A stretch of DNA of 64,000 nucleotides from Kosmotogaceae bacterium UBA1373 (GTDB lineage Bacteria > Thermotogota > Thermotogae > Petrotogales > Kosmotogaceae): NCBI GenBank assembly GCA_002305955.1, contig DBRH01000012.1, forward strand, positions 178,118 through 242,117, read 5' to 3'. Both the position numbers and the translations under genes were made by a program. Positions within the stretch are counted from its first letter, which is position 1, and every line of letters begins with the position of its first letter. The notes beneath the pieces are model-generated. The model did not search any database, was not told the origin of the DNA, and worked only from the letters and a program-made list of their open reading frames with translations. Shown piece by piece: positions 43,287-51,831 of this stretch.

Positions 43287-44023
43287 CTCAACTGTCTGGG
43301 AAACCTATCGGTAATATTCCAGCCAGTTATTCTCTGAAGTGATTGTACATCCAGAGAATTGGAGTACTCTCTAGCGGCCGCCGCATCGGGGAAGATTCCC
43401 AGCACGGCAGCGTAGAAAGTTCTCCCGTCTGTGGTGACGGATTTATAGACACATGCGGGATATCCTTCGCTCCTCAGGTCAATTACCTGTGGCGCTATTC
43501 CGTCGGAAATCGTATGAGAGACCAGCTGGATACCGTAGGCAGTCTTCGATTCGTACAGTCCGGGGAGTGGGTTGTCGCCTATAAACATTACCCCATACAT
43601 GTCGTTCACCCTGGTGATGAAATACTTCCCCTGACCCATCTCGACACACAACTTGAAAGCTACATCCTGTTCAACCACAACAAAATTGAAACCCGATCCC
43701 TCGACAAGAAAATCGAACGAATTTAGAATGAGTTTCCTGTAGTCGAAGGTTTCGAGAAAGAAATGCTGTTCCACCGGGATGTTTTGAACATCGCGCGGTA
43801 CTTCGGTCACACCCTGTGAGATCGGCGGGAGCTCTAAGGGGGTCGCCCCGCCTGACAGATCGGGAAGGACCGAACTTCTTATCTCTTCGATTATGAGATC
43901 GTACTTTTTGTTCTCTTGCCTGAGAAGTATCGCGTAACCGGCAAGCGTGAAGACTATGCCGGAGAGGGCAAGCACGATTACAATCATTATTTTGACGACT
44001 ATATCCTGTGATTCTCCGCTCAT
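43283..44023 (-). CDS. Single-pass membrane protein with SPOR-like C-terminus
   Basis: 246 residues. Membrane helix about 9-32, a Pro-rich linker about 58-85, a middle domain of unknown type, and a C-terminal 70 residues (YGIQLVSH, YPACVYKSV, TFYAAVLGIFPDAAAAREY) that resemble a SPOR domain, which binds denuded peptidoglycan at division sites. With minC in the same run a role in envelope or division is plausible but unproven. Overlaps both neighbours by 4 nt. Confidence 0.72.
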   Translation of the reverse strand: MSGESQDIVVKIMIVIVLALSGIVFTLAGYAILLRQENKKYDLIIEEIRSSVLPDLSGGATPLELPPISQGVTEVPRDVQNIPVEQHFFLETFDYRKLILNSFDFLVEGSGFNFVVVEQDVAFKLCVEMGQGKYFITRVNDMYGVMFIGDNPLPGLYESKTAYGIQLVSHTISDGIAPQVIDLRSEGYPACVYKSVTTDGRTFYAAVLGIFPDAAAAREYSNSLDVQSLQRITGWNITDRFPRQLR

Positions 44024-45009
44024 AAAATACTCCCAAATCCCATCCAGGGTCTATCCCTGACCTGCGTTTCAAAATCCCTTGCCGTTACCCAGTGAGAGCT
44101 TTCACCCGACCTGGAAGGCAGGGCGATCTTCACTCCGCCCTTCTGATTGACCAGATCGACCAGAGAGCTGACATCGATCTTAATAGACCGGTCGGGTTTC
44201 CCAAGAACTCTCAACGCCTCGTAAAGGTCTTCCTTCCCCGCTCCATCAATAAGCCCGGAGGTTCTCGCGATGTGTAGTTCCAATATGGCTCCGTAAATCA
44301 GGGCGGTGGAGTATTCTGTTCTCAGTCTTGAAGCCGATTGAATTAGATCGCCAACCCCGCATCCGACAACCATCCTGGAACTGCCCAGCGATTTAACAAA
44401 GGCTGAAGATGCCGAGTAGATGATGTCGCCCCAAAGTTCGCGGGTCACCTCGCCACCGGAGACGATATGGTTCAGGATATATTTGAACAGGCGCTCATCC
44501 AGCGAGTAAGCCACCAGCAACGGGAAAAAGATCTCCCCTCTGCGTATCTGAAACATGGTGCCGTACGTCAGCTCGGTATCCACGTATATTCTGTCGGGGA
44601 GTCCGCTCGAGTTCAACAGGTTCTTGACGAATTCGAAGTTTATACTGAAACCCGAAAGCGGGGGCATAACTTGACTGACGGTGGTCGTCGGATACAGAAA
44701 GAGTCTGTCGACCTCGCCGTGCGTGGATGCCGCGTAACCGACCAGGTCTATGAGCGAGCCCCCGCCTATGACGGTTATCGCCCTCCTCCCCGAGGTCCTG
44801 AGTACCTGATAGACTTCTAGAACACGATCTATAGACTTTATGTGCTCTCCGCCGGGCATCAGGTACTCATCTTCGGGATGTATTTGAAGAGCCTTGCGTG
44901 CACCGGAATCGAGTATTTTCAGAGACTCCGGCAGTCTTTCCAGCAACTTTTCACCGTAAATCAGCTGACAATTGCTCGAAGATTCACTGGTGAAAGCGAC
45001 TCTTTTCAT
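44020..45009 (-). CDS. Degenerate 3-dehydroquinate synthase homolog
   Basis: 329 residues of the AroB fold. The NAD-binding part is recognisable: VIGGGSLIDLVGYAAS and FLYPTTTVSQVMPPLSGFSIN (AroB has PTTLLAQVDSSVGGKTGIN), then DRIYVDTEL. The C-terminal metal site is not. Where AroB has NFGHTxGHAxE, this protein reads VGCGVGDLIQSAS, with no His. It is therefore unlikely to make dehydroquinate and may have another role. No other shikimate gene is near. Confidence 0.75.
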   Translation of the reverse strand: MKRVAFTSESSSNCQLIYGEKLLERLPESLKILDSGARKALQIHPEDEYLMPGGEHIKSIDRVLEVYQVLRTSGRRAITVIGGGSLIDLVGYAASTHGEVDRLFLYPTTTVSQVMPPLSGFSINFEFVKNLLNSSGLPDRIYVDTELTYGTMFQIRRGEIFFPLLVAYSLDERLFKYILNHIVSGGEVTRELWGDIIYSASSAFVKSLGSSRMVVGCGVGDLIQSASRLRTEYSTALIYGAILELHIARTSGLIDGAGKEDLYEALRVLGKPDRSIKIDVSSLVDLVNQKGGVKIALPSRSGESSHWVTARDFETQVRDRPWMGFGSIL

Positions 45010-45017
45010 TGCCTTCT

Positions 45018-46025
45018 CTAGACTCCTTCTTCGGCTAGCGCTTTCAAGAGACGGACCGTGTTGAGAACATCGTTGTAATCCACCACTTCGTTGGGAGAAT
45101 GGACGTATCTGGTCGGTACGGAAACCGTTCCGGCCGCGATGCCCTTCCCGGTGATCTGGTATCCCCTGGCGTCCGTACCGCCGAAGATAAGAACCTCGTA
45201 CTGGACAGGAATAGAACGTATATCCGCCACTTCCTTCAATCTGGATACCACTCTGGAGGAGCTGACGCTTCCGCGATCCTTTATCTTTATCGTAGGTCCA
45301 GCCCCCAGCTTAAATCCCATTCTCTTGAAGGATTTTGGTGTATCCGGTCCGGCCGTTACATCGACCGCAACAGCCATATCCGGCATTATGTCGAACGCGG
45401 CAACGCTGGCCCCGACTATTCCCACCTCTTCCTGAACGGCGAAGACGAAGTAAACATCGTCGGCCGGCTCTTTGAGTTCTTTTATCGTCTGCACCAGAAT
45501 GGCGCAGGCTATCCTGTCGTCCATAGATTTTGAAACGAGTTTTTCACCTAGATCTCTGAATTTCGAATCGTACGTGCCAAAGGTACCGATCGGAGCTAGC
45601 TTTTCGGCTTCTTCTTTGCTGGAGGCTCCGATATCTACGAAAATGTGATCGAAGTCGAGGTTCTTCATTATCTCGCCAGCTTCTCTGGCCGATTCACCTT
45701 CGGTGCTTACAATACCGCAGGCGCCGCTTTCAAAAATTATCCTCGAACCCAGAAGCATGTACGGTGAAACGCCTCCGAGCATATCGATTCTCAAGAAGCC
45801 TTTCTCGTCGATATGGGTCACCACCACTCCGATCTCGTCCATATGGGCGTCCAGAAGCAGCTTCTTTCCACTCTTTCCTCTTTTCATGCAAATCAGGTTT
45901 CCCAGTGCATCGACCCTCAGTTCATCGACGTAATCTCTTACTTCCTCCGCGATGGCTTCTCTTATCGCATCTTCTCTTCCGCTGGGGGAACTTATCTCAA
46001 CTAGTTTCTTTATCAATTCCTTCAT
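45018..46025 (-). CDS. M42 family aminopeptidase (copy 1)
   Basis: 335 residues, cytosolic dinuclear-metal aminopeptidase that forms TET dodecamers and trims peptides. Ligands and catalytic residues are LDAHMDEIG, DDRIACA, QEEVGIVGA (catalytic Glu), AVDVTAGP and RYVHSPNEVVDY. ATG 46025 directly abuts the next gene's stop. It is the third in transcription order of three M42 paralogs; T. maritima has the same tandem triplet. Confidence 0.93.
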   Translation of the reverse strand: MKELIKKLVEISSPSGREDAIREAIAEEVRDYVDELRVDALGNLICMKRGKSGKKLLLDAHMDEIGVVVTHIDEKGFLRIDMLGGVSPYMLLGSRIIFESGACGIVSTEGESAREAGEIMKNLDFDHIFVDIGASSKEEAEKLAPIGTFGTYDSKFRDLGEKLVSKSMDDRIACAILVQTIKELKEPADDVYFVFAVQEEVGIVGASVAAFDIMPDMAVAVDVTAGPDTPKSFKRMGFKLGAGPTIKIKDRGSVSSSRVVSRLKEVADIRSIPVQYEVLIFGGTDARGYQITGKGIAAGTVSVPTRYVHSPNEVVDYNDVLNTVRLLKALAEEGV

Positions 46026-47060
46026 CTAAAGCACCTTCCCTTCTTTTACCAGAACACTGGCAAGCTCTGCTACTCCAAGAAAGTCGTTTATGTTTATTAT
46101 CGAAGTCGGAGAATGGATGTATCTTGACGGGGTCGAAATGACACCGGCAGGAATCCCCGACATGGTTCTCGCTAGACGCCCGGCGTCTGTACCTCCGGCT
46201 ATCCGCCTTTTGTACTGGAATTTGATCGAATTTCTTCTGGCTGTCTCGACGATGGTGTCGAAGATCCTTCTGTCCAGAACGAGGCCACTGTGCGCAAAGG
46301 TGAGAACCGGTCCCATACCGAGGTTTGTGGCCCATCGATACTCCGGGAGTTCGGGGTTGTCTCCGGCGGTGGTGTTCTCGAAAACGAGTGCCGCGTCGGG
46401 CTTGACCTGCCTGGCGGCTATTCCGCTCCCTCTGAGCCCAACCTCTTCCTGAACGACCCAGGCGAAACAGAGATCGTAATCCATAGAGAGGCCCTGTACA
46501 TCGTCCAGAACTCTAAGAAGGACCTCGCAACCGGTTCTGTCGTCGAAGGCTTTGGCCACAGCGTATTCTCCGGTCTCTTCGTAAGCAGTGGAAAAGAAGA
46601 CCGGATCCCCGATCCTGTGACTCTTCTGGGCCTCTTCCTTCTTCGAATAGCCGAGATAGATACGCAGTTTGTCCATGGACGGGGTTTTCAACAGCGTCGA
46701 ACTTTCCTGTGTGTGGATCGCCTCGAAGCCTATCACGCCCGGCAGCATCTCCTCGCCTACGAAGACCTTCTTTCCCATCAGCACCCTCGGATCGACACCG
46801 CCTATGGCGGTGAAAGAGAGGGATCCATCTTCGTTGATCCTCTTGACCATCAGGCCGACTTCATCGGTGTGGGCCAGAAGCATCAATCTTCTGGAGCTTT
46901 TGCCGTTCCCTTTCTTTATCGCCATGAGGTTGCCCACCGAATCTTTCCAGAGCTCATCGACCTTTCCCTCTATCTCTTTCTCGATGAAAGAGGCCACTTT
47001 CTCTTCAAATCCCGAAATCCCGGGGAGTTCACAAAGCTTACACAGTCTTTCGAGCTTCAT
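46026..47060 (-). CDS. M42 family aminopeptidase (copy 2)
   Basis: 344 residues. Motifs LAHTDEVGL, FDDRTGCEV, QEEVGLRGSG, VFENTTAGDNP (Glu in place of the Asp metal ligand seen in the flanking copies, as in some TET subtypes) and RYIHSPTSIIN. The change at that ligand suggests a different substrate or metal preference. ATG 47060 overlaps the upstream stop (ATGA). Confidence 0.93.
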   Translation of the reverse strand: MKLERLCKLCELPGISGFEEKVASFIEKEIEGKVDELWKDSVGNLMAIKKGNGKSSRRLMLLAHTDEVGLMVKRINEDGSLSFTAIGGVDPRVLMGKKVFVGEEMLPGVIGFEAIHTQESSTLLKTPSMDKLRIYLGYSKKEEAQKSHRIGDPVFFSTAYEETGEYAVAKAFDDRTGCEVLLRVLDDVQGLSMDYDLCFAWVVQEEVGLRGSGIAARQVKPDAALVFENTTAGDNPELPEYRWATNLGMGPVLTFAHSGLVLDRRIFDTIVETARRNSIKFQYKRRIAGGTDAGRLARTMSGIPAGVISTPSRYIHSPTSIININDFLGVAELASVLVKEGKVL

Positions 47061-48070
47061 ACTACCTCAACCTCCTCGAGTGAACTGAAAAATCCGGAAA
47101 GCAGTCTGGCCGAATTGAGAACGTCGCACACCGCAATCACCTCTACCGGAGTATGCATGAAGAGCTGGGGAAGGGAAAGTAGCAAAGTTGGAGTTCCGTT
47201 TCCAGCAAGCTGGACAACGTCGGCATCTGTGCCGGTATGTCCGGGACCGTAATCGTACTGAACCGGGAATCCGTTTTCCCTTGCGTAGTCGTCTAATTTC
47301 TTGAAGTATCCTTTGTGAATGTTCGGCCCTCCAACAGTTATCACAGGCCCCTTTGCTATTTCGATTCCATCTTCTTTGCTGTGATGCGTAACGTCCATGG
47401 CTAGGCCCAGATCAAGCTTAAGAGCTTCGGCAGCCGCTTTGGCGCCCATCGCCCCGACCTCTTCGCGTGTGGTGAAGATAAAATAAACTGTGGGGTGTTC
47501 ACGGTACATAGATAGAAGTTTCGCCGTCTCCATGCTTATCGCGGCGCACGCTCTATCATCTAGAGCTTTTCCCGAAACCTTTTCGCCCATTTCGAAGGCC
47601 GTGAAGTCTACGACCGCGAGGTCGCCTATATCGATTCTGTCGAAGTCCTGATTGATTGAGGCGTCTATGAAGAGCTCGTCGAAGGAAGGCACGTCTCCCC
47701 TCGAACCGGGTTTCTGGAGATGCGGGGCGAGCATTCCAATAACGCCCTTCCTTTCCTTCCCGTCACGACACTCAATCCTGACTTTCTGGGAAATCAATAT
47801 CTTCGGATCGACCCCTCCGAGCGACTCGAATCTGGCGAACCCCCTTTCATCTATGGCCGATATCACCAGAGAGACTTCATCTATGTGTGTGAAGACTCCC
47901 ACCCGTCTGGAGTTACCCTTTTTAACGGCGATAAGGTTGCCTATCTCGTCTCTGTAGATCTCGTCCACGTATGGACCCACTTCGGCTTTGATCACTTCGT
48001 GAACTCTGTCTTCATAACCTACAGGTCCGAAAGCGTTGGAAAGTTCGATCAATAGTCGAGCTGTGTTCAA
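47057..48070 (-). CDS. M42 family aminopeptidase (copy 3)
   Basis: 337 residues. Motifs are VFTHIDEVSLV, LDDRACAAIS, TREEVGAMGA, AMDVTHHSKED and LFMHTPVEVI. Substrate-pocket regions differ from copies 1 and 2, so the three probably divide peptide substrates between them. TTG 48070 follows GGGGGG and overlaps the minC stop (TTGA), making it the first M42 gene transcribed. Confidence 0.93.
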   Translation of the reverse strand: MNTARLLIELSNAFGPVGYEDRVHEVIKAEVGPYVDEIYRDEIGNLIAVKKGNSRRVGVFTHIDEVSLVISAIDERGFARFESLGGVDPKILISQKVRIECRDGKERKGVIGMLAPHLQKPGSRGDVPSFDELFIDASINQDFDRIDIGDLAVVDFTAFEMGEKVSGKALDDRACAAISMETAKLLSMYREHPTVYFIFTTREEVGAMGAKAAAEALKLDLGLAMDVTHHSKEDGIEIAKGPVITVGGPNIHKGYFKKLDDYARENGFPVQYDYGPGHTGTDADVVQLAGNGTPTLLLSLPQLFMHTPVEVIAVCDVLNSARLLSGFFSSLEEVEVV

Positions 48071-48723
48071 TTTGTTCCCCCCTTTACTTCGAACTTGACG
48101 TTGTCTGCCTCTTCGACGACGATTCTACCCGTTCTCACGTGAGCAACCGATGGAACATCGAAGCGGTCGTATTCCTGTGTTATATAGTTTCCTATCTGCA
48201 AAAGAGAAGGTGAGAGATCGATGGCGGCAATGATACCTTCTTCACCCTGGGAATATCCGGCCCTCAAGACTCCCCGGGCAGTTCCAAAGACCACTATACT
48301 TCCTCCCGAGATCACCTCTGCACCTGGATGAACGTTGCCAACGATAACCACATCGTAATTGTGAACAACAATCTGGCCGGACCTCAAATTCCTCCGGATG
48401 ATCTGTGCGCCTCTGACTTCCGTGATCTTTTCCCTTACCAGATCGTATTTCTGACCGACTTTGACGTCTTTCTGTTCCATACTTCCGACGAGAATATCCT
48501 TCACGTGGACTCCGAGATCGCTCAACAACGACACGATCTTGACAATATCGTCCGGCTTGCTGGTTTCCTGCGTGAGCATCAGAGATATCTCGTCTCCTTC
48601 GGAAAAGAAATCCTTCGCATCGGTGAACTTTCTCATTATGTCCTGTCGCAATTCTTCGACGGTTCTGTAAGAATCGATAAGAAGAATCAACCCTTTTTTC
48701 GTCATTCTGAAGTCTATTGGCAT
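48067..48723 (-). CDS. minC: Septum site-determining protein MinC
   Basis: FtsZ polymerisation antagonist of 218 residues. The N-terminal domain carries the inhibitory part. The C-terminal beta-helix (RSGQIVVHNYDVVIVGNVHPG, GSIVVFGTARGVLRAG) binds MinD and FtsZ. ATG 48723 is 6-7 nt after AAAGGAGT; an upstream in-frame ATG at 48744 overlaps the site. minD and minE are absent from the window. It is the first gene of the 20-gene minus-strand run. Confidence 0.93.
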   Translation of the reverse strand: MPIDFRMTKKGLILLIDSYRTVEELRQDIMRKFTDAKDFFSEGDEISLMLTQETSKPDDIVKIVSLLSDLGVHVKDILVGSMEQKDVKVGQKYDLVREKITEVRGAQIIRRNLRSGQIVVHNYDVVIVGNVHPGAEVISGGSIVVFGTARGVLRAGYSQGEEGIIAAIDLSPSLLQIGNYITQEYDRFDVPSVAHVRTGRIVVEEADNVKFEVKGGTN

Positions 48724-48830
48724 CCAGATCACTCCTTTCTTCAAGATTTTATCACGAAAAACAACTCTGAAAGTTCAGCCGATTCCGGTCGATGGGCTAG
48801 ATATCAGCGTGGATAATTCCGTTCAGGGCC

Positions 48831-48859
48831 TTGACCGGAGAAGCATTATAGTGTAATAT
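48831..48859 (+). promoter_or_regulatory. Promoter of the tRNA operon
   Basis: TTGACC (-35) and TAATAT (-10) with a 17-nt spacer. The predicted start of transcription falls about 8-10 bases before tRNA-Glu. Confidence 0.7.
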
Positions 48860-48874
48860 AAATTACGTGCTTAC

Positions 48875-48950
48875 GCCCTCATCGTCTAGTGGCCTAGGAC
48901 ACTGGCCTTTCACGCCGGCGACCGGGGTTCAAATCCCCGTGAGGGCGCCA
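48875..48950 (+). tRNA. tRNA-Glu (UUC)
   Basis: 76-nt cloverleaf. Acceptor GCCCTCA pairs with TGAGGGC, the D arm contains CTAGTGG, the anticodon loop is CTTTCAC with anticodon TTC, and the T arm is CGGGGTTCAAATCCCCG. CCA is encoded. Confidence 0.96.
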
Positions 48951-48955
48951 GAGGT

Positions 48956-49030
48956 GGAAGCGTAGCTCAGAGGAAGAGCGTCTGCCTTACAAGCAGAAGG
49001 CCACAGGTTCGATCCCTGTCGCTTCCACCA
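48956..49030 (+). tRNA. tRNA-Val (UAC)
   Basis: 75-nt cloverleaf. Acceptor GGAAGCG with CGCTTCC, D arm GCTCAGAGGAAGAGC, anticodon loop CTTACAA with anticodon TAC, T arm ACAGGTTCGATCCCTGT. CCA is encoded. Confidence 0.96.
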
Positions 49031-49037
49031 GATTGAT

Positions 49038-49113
49038 GGCGAGGTAGCTCAGCAGGTAGAGCAGCGGACTGAAAATCCGTGTGTCGACGGTTCGATTCCG
49101 TCCCTTGCCACCA
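49038..49113 (+). tRNA. tRNA-Phe (GAA)
   Basis: 76-nt cloverleaf. Acceptor GGCGAGG with CCTTGCC (one G-U pair), D arm GCTCAGCAGGTAGAGC, anticodon loop CTGAAAA with anticodon GAA, T arm GACGGTTCGATTCCGTC. CCA is encoded. Confidence 0.96.
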
Positions 49114-49133
49114 GAGTTAAAGCTAGTTGTTAC

Positions 49134-49166
49134 AACGCCCCCTCGACAAGGGGCGTTTCTTCTTTT
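49134..49166 (+). terminator. Terminator of the tRNA operon
   Basis: AACGCCCC and GGGGCGTT form an 8-bp stem (49134-49157) followed by the T-rich tail TCTTCTTTT. It separates the tRNAs from niaR. Confidence 0.8.
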
Positions 49167-49189
49167 AAAATGTAGTGTAAAGTAGCTGC

Positions 49190-49195
49190 TATAAC
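49190..49195 (+). promoter_or_regulatory. Possible -10 element of niaR
   Basis: TATAAC 18 bases before the ATG. No clear -35 is seen. Two TGTA half-sites nearby (49171 and 49197) could belong to a NiaR autoregulatory operator, but I cannot show a defined palindrome. Confidence 0.3.
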
Positions 49196-49213
49196 CTGTA
49201 AATAGGAGGGTAG

Positions 49214-49741
49214 ATGGTGAACAAACAGGCCAGGTTGCTGAAGATAACGAAGCTTCTCCAGGACTCGAACGGCGCGATCAGCGGAAGCGAGTTGGCGAGG
49301 CTGACCGGCGTCAGCAGACAAATGATCGTCAAAGATATTGAAGAACTGCGCTACCAGGGTTACAGGATACAATCCGGCCAGAAAGGTTACTCTCTATCCA
49401 CGCAAAAAAAGTGCAGAATGACTCTGTCTGTAAAACACGGAGATTCGGATATCGTGGACGAACTCTCCACGATCCTATCCGAAGGCGGAGCTGTGATAGA
49501 CGTAGTGATAATGCACCCGGTCTATGGGGAGATTCGGGGAGTGTTGAATCTGCACGACTTCGACGACCTGAACAGGTTCATCGCCTCTCTCAGGTCAAGC
49601 GAGGCCGTTCCTCTCCTGGCGCTTTCAAAGGACGGCGTGCATCTACACACGATTGAGGCGGATTCCGAAGATGGTCTTGAAAAAATCAGGGCAGCACTCG
49701 AAAAGAAAGGATATCTGGCTGTCCGGGGGGTGGGTTTATGA
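49214..49741 (+). CDS. niaR: Niacin-responsive transcriptional repressor NiaR
   Basis: 175 residues. N-terminal winged helix (GSELARLTGVSRQMIVKDIEEL) and C-terminal 3H domain, which binds niacin and a metal. VKHGD, DELS and GVHLHTIEA provide the metal-binding His-Glu-HxH set. It represses NAD precursor uptake or synthesis genes when niacin is present. ATG 49214 follows GGAGGG. The next gene overlaps by 4 nt and encodes an MFS transporter, so the pair forms a self-regulated niacin uptake operon. Confidence 0.92.
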   Translation: MVNKQARLLKITKLLQDSNGAISGSELARLTGVSRQMIVKDIEELRYQGYRIQSGQKGYSLSTQKKCRMTLSVKHGDSDIVDELSTILSEGGAVIDVVIMHPVYGEIRGVLNLHDFDDLNRFIASLRSSEAVPLLALSKDGVHLHTIEADSEDGLEKIRAALEKKGYLAVRGVGL

Positions 49742-51015
49742 ACATCGACGAGGTTATACAGAGAAACATTTCTTCTGGAAGGAGATTGAAGCTGCTCGCT
49801 TTAACTTCACTCGAATGGATGCTGGTCGCGGGAGGGGTTATGGTCACCTCGCTAACGCTTCCCTCGATTATCGAAGGACTTTCGGGGACCGTGGGAGACT
49901 CGACGACCATGGCAAGTTCCGTTTTTATCGGTATGCTGGTGGGCGCGCTCGTATCGGGGGCGATATCCGACAGGTTTGGAAGAAAGTGGACCAACCTTTG
50001 TCTGCTGATACTCGCCGCGGCAGGAACCGGTCTCACTGGATTCGCCCCATCGATGAGACTGTTCTCGGTGTTCAGATTTCTTTCCGGTCTGGGTTACGGT
50101 GGACTTCTTCCCGTTGTCAACGCCTATCTCACAGAGTTTTCTTCAATCAAGATAAGGGGGCTCTACCTCACGCTTCTAGAATCGAGCTGGGCTCTTGGAA
50201 GTATCATGGTTGGAGCCTTCACCATGCTTACGCTTGATTCCCTGGGCTGGCAATGGTCATATTATTTCCTCTTCATTTTCGGAATCCCCCTGATAATGAT
50301 CGGCCTCTTCCTTCCAGAAAGCCCCAAATTCGAGTTCATGAAGAAGGGGAAGAAGGCCCTGGAGAAAATACTCAAAACCTCCATAAAGGAAGAAGTGGAG
50401 ATGCACGAAAGGGAAAAGCAACCCCTTCTAAGTATCTTCAAAAAAGGTCTGGCAAGAAGAACTCTCATGATATGGTTCAGCTGGTTCACAGTAAGCTTCG
50501 TTTATTACGGAATCTACACCTGGGCGCCCAAGATATTCGCTTCAAAGGGGTTAACCCCTGTCTCATCGCTGTGGTACACTTTTTTTATGCTCATCATGCA
50601 GCTTCCGGGCTACCTTACGGCTGCCTTCCTCATAGAGAAGATCGGAAGAAAAACCACCCTGACTTTCTTTTTCGTCGCCACCGCGATTTCGGCGCTGATA
50701 ATGGGGTTGGTTACGAGTTCGGGCTTTCTAATCTTCGCAAGCATTCTGATTTCTATGTCTGTCCTCGGAACCTGGGGAATGGTTTACGCTTATACACCGG
50801 AACTCTATCCAACGGAGATGAGGGGATTGGGGAATGGCACTTCCGGAGTGATGGCCAGAACGGCCGGCATAATCGCCCCGTATTTCACGAACTTCTTCAT
50901 GGGCCGTACGGGCAGCGTTCTATACGTAATGATCTTCATGTCGGTCATGAGCGTTCTGGCTGCGATAATAGTGGCTCTTTTTGGAGTTGAGACGAAAGAA
51001 AAGATAATAGAATGA
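49738..51015 (+). CDS. niaP: MFS transporter, probable niacin importer NiaP
   Basis: 425 residues, 12 membrane segments, sugar-porter-like branch of the major facilitator superfamily. SDRFGRKWTN and EKIGRKTTL are the repeated loop 2-3/8-9 motifs; PESPKF and PELYPTEMRG are typical of the NiaP group. The substrate is assigned from the 4-nt overlap with niaR. A different aromatic acid or sugar substrate is possible. Confidence 0.82.
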   Translation: MNIDEVIQRNISSGRRLKLLALTSLEWMLVAGGVMVTSLTLPSIIEGLSGTVGDSTTMASSVFIGMLVGALVSGAISDRFGRKWTNLCLLILAAAGTGLTGFAPSMRLFSVFRFLSGLGYGGLLPVVNAYLTEFSSIKIRGLYLTLLESSWALGSIMVGAFTMLTLDSLGWQWSYYFLFIFGIPLIMIGLFLPESPKFEFMKKGKKALEKILKTSIKEEVEMHEREKQPLLSIFKKGLARRTLMIWFSWFTVSFVYYGIYTWAPKIFASKGLTPVSSLWYTFFMLIMQLPGYLTAAFLIEKIGRKTTLTFFFVATAISALIMGLVTSSGFLIFASILISMSVLGTWGMVYAYTPELYPTEMRGLGNGTSGVMARTAGIIAPYFTNFFMGRTGSVLYVMIFMSVMSVLAAIIVALFGVETKEKIIE

Positions 51016-51078
51016 TCTCCTGGCGACTTCCCTTGAGGATCTTATGGGTGGTAGTATTGTCTTCGGGAGGTTTTGGAG

Positions 51079-51831
51079 ATGGCGATGAGACCTGAAGATG
51101 TGCTATTCATGATGATTCTATTCGGGAGGGGAATTGTGAGCTCCGGAGGTTCCGCAACCGATGTTGAAGTGGCCCTGGAATCGATCGGCAAAAAGAACGG
51201 TTTCAAGACCGAGGTTGCTTCGACACCCACGGTAATTCATATATCTCTCATCGAACCGGACGGGAGAAGCTGGTCCAGGATAGAACGGATAAAAGTTGAG
51301 CGGCCTGATTTTTATAGAATAACCGCTTACAGAAACCTTCTGAGGGAGTACCTCGATGATGAAACTTCCTGGGTCGATATCGTCGAGAGCCTTAAGCTCC
51401 TCGAATCAACCAGGGAACGTTATCCTCTCCTGCTGAGGAGTATTTGCTCGGGCATCGCAGCCATGGCCTTCTCCTACGTGTTTGGCGGTAACTTACTTGA
51501 ATCGGTATTTTCTGGCGTGATAACCGCTCCGATTTTTCTTTTGCTTTCGCTGATCCCTTCCAACAGGATGTTGATAGATTTTCTGGCGGGGTTTATGACT
51601 ACAATTCTGGCAGTTCTCTGCGGTTACTTTTTTGATCTCAATTCTTCGAAAATAATCGTCGGTTCGATAATGCCATATGTCCCAGGTATTCTTATAACGA
51701 ACTCGATTCTCGAGCTGGCCAACCGGAACCTCGTGTCGGGCAGTTCGAAGTTCACCGAAGCGATACTCATACTCGTCTCTCTGGTGTTCGGTGCAAGTTC
51801 GGCCTTTTTCGTAGCAGGTGGTCTGGTATGA
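51079..51831 (+). CDS. ThrE/YjjP-type exporter, N-terminal half (DUF1212)
   Basis: 250 residues. A soluble N-terminal part of about 110 residues is followed by about five membrane segments containing PYVPGILITNSILEL, the conserved motif of threonine/serine exporter ThrE and the YjjP family. ATG 51079 is 8 nt after GGGAGG; TTG 51073 is too close. It overlaps the next gene by 4 nt (ATGA), and the two halves together equal a full ThrE. Confidence 0.87.
   Translation: MAMRPEDVLFMMILFGRGIVSSGGSATDVEVALESIGKKNGFKTEVASTPTVIHISLIEPDGRSWSRIERIKVERPDFYRITAYRNLLREYLDDETSWVDIVESLKLLESTRERYPLLLRSICSGIAAMAFSYVFGGNLLESVFSGVITAPIFLLLSLIPSNRMLIDFLAGFMTTILAVLCGYFFDLNSSKIIVGSIMPYVPGILITNSILELANRNLVSGSSKFTEAILILVSLVFGASSAFFVAGGLV

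Noticed and set aside
46290..47252. A 320-codon plus-strand frame across two M42 genes
   Set aside because: It is antisense to two well-conserved peptidases and resembles no protein.
48847..48852. TATAGT as the -10 of the tRNA operon
   Set aside because: It is only 10 bases from TTGACC; TAATAT at 17 bases fits better.
48875..49166. An integration site at the tRNA genes
   Set aside because: No integrase gene, no repeated tRNA 3' end and no shift in gene content next to the tRNAs.
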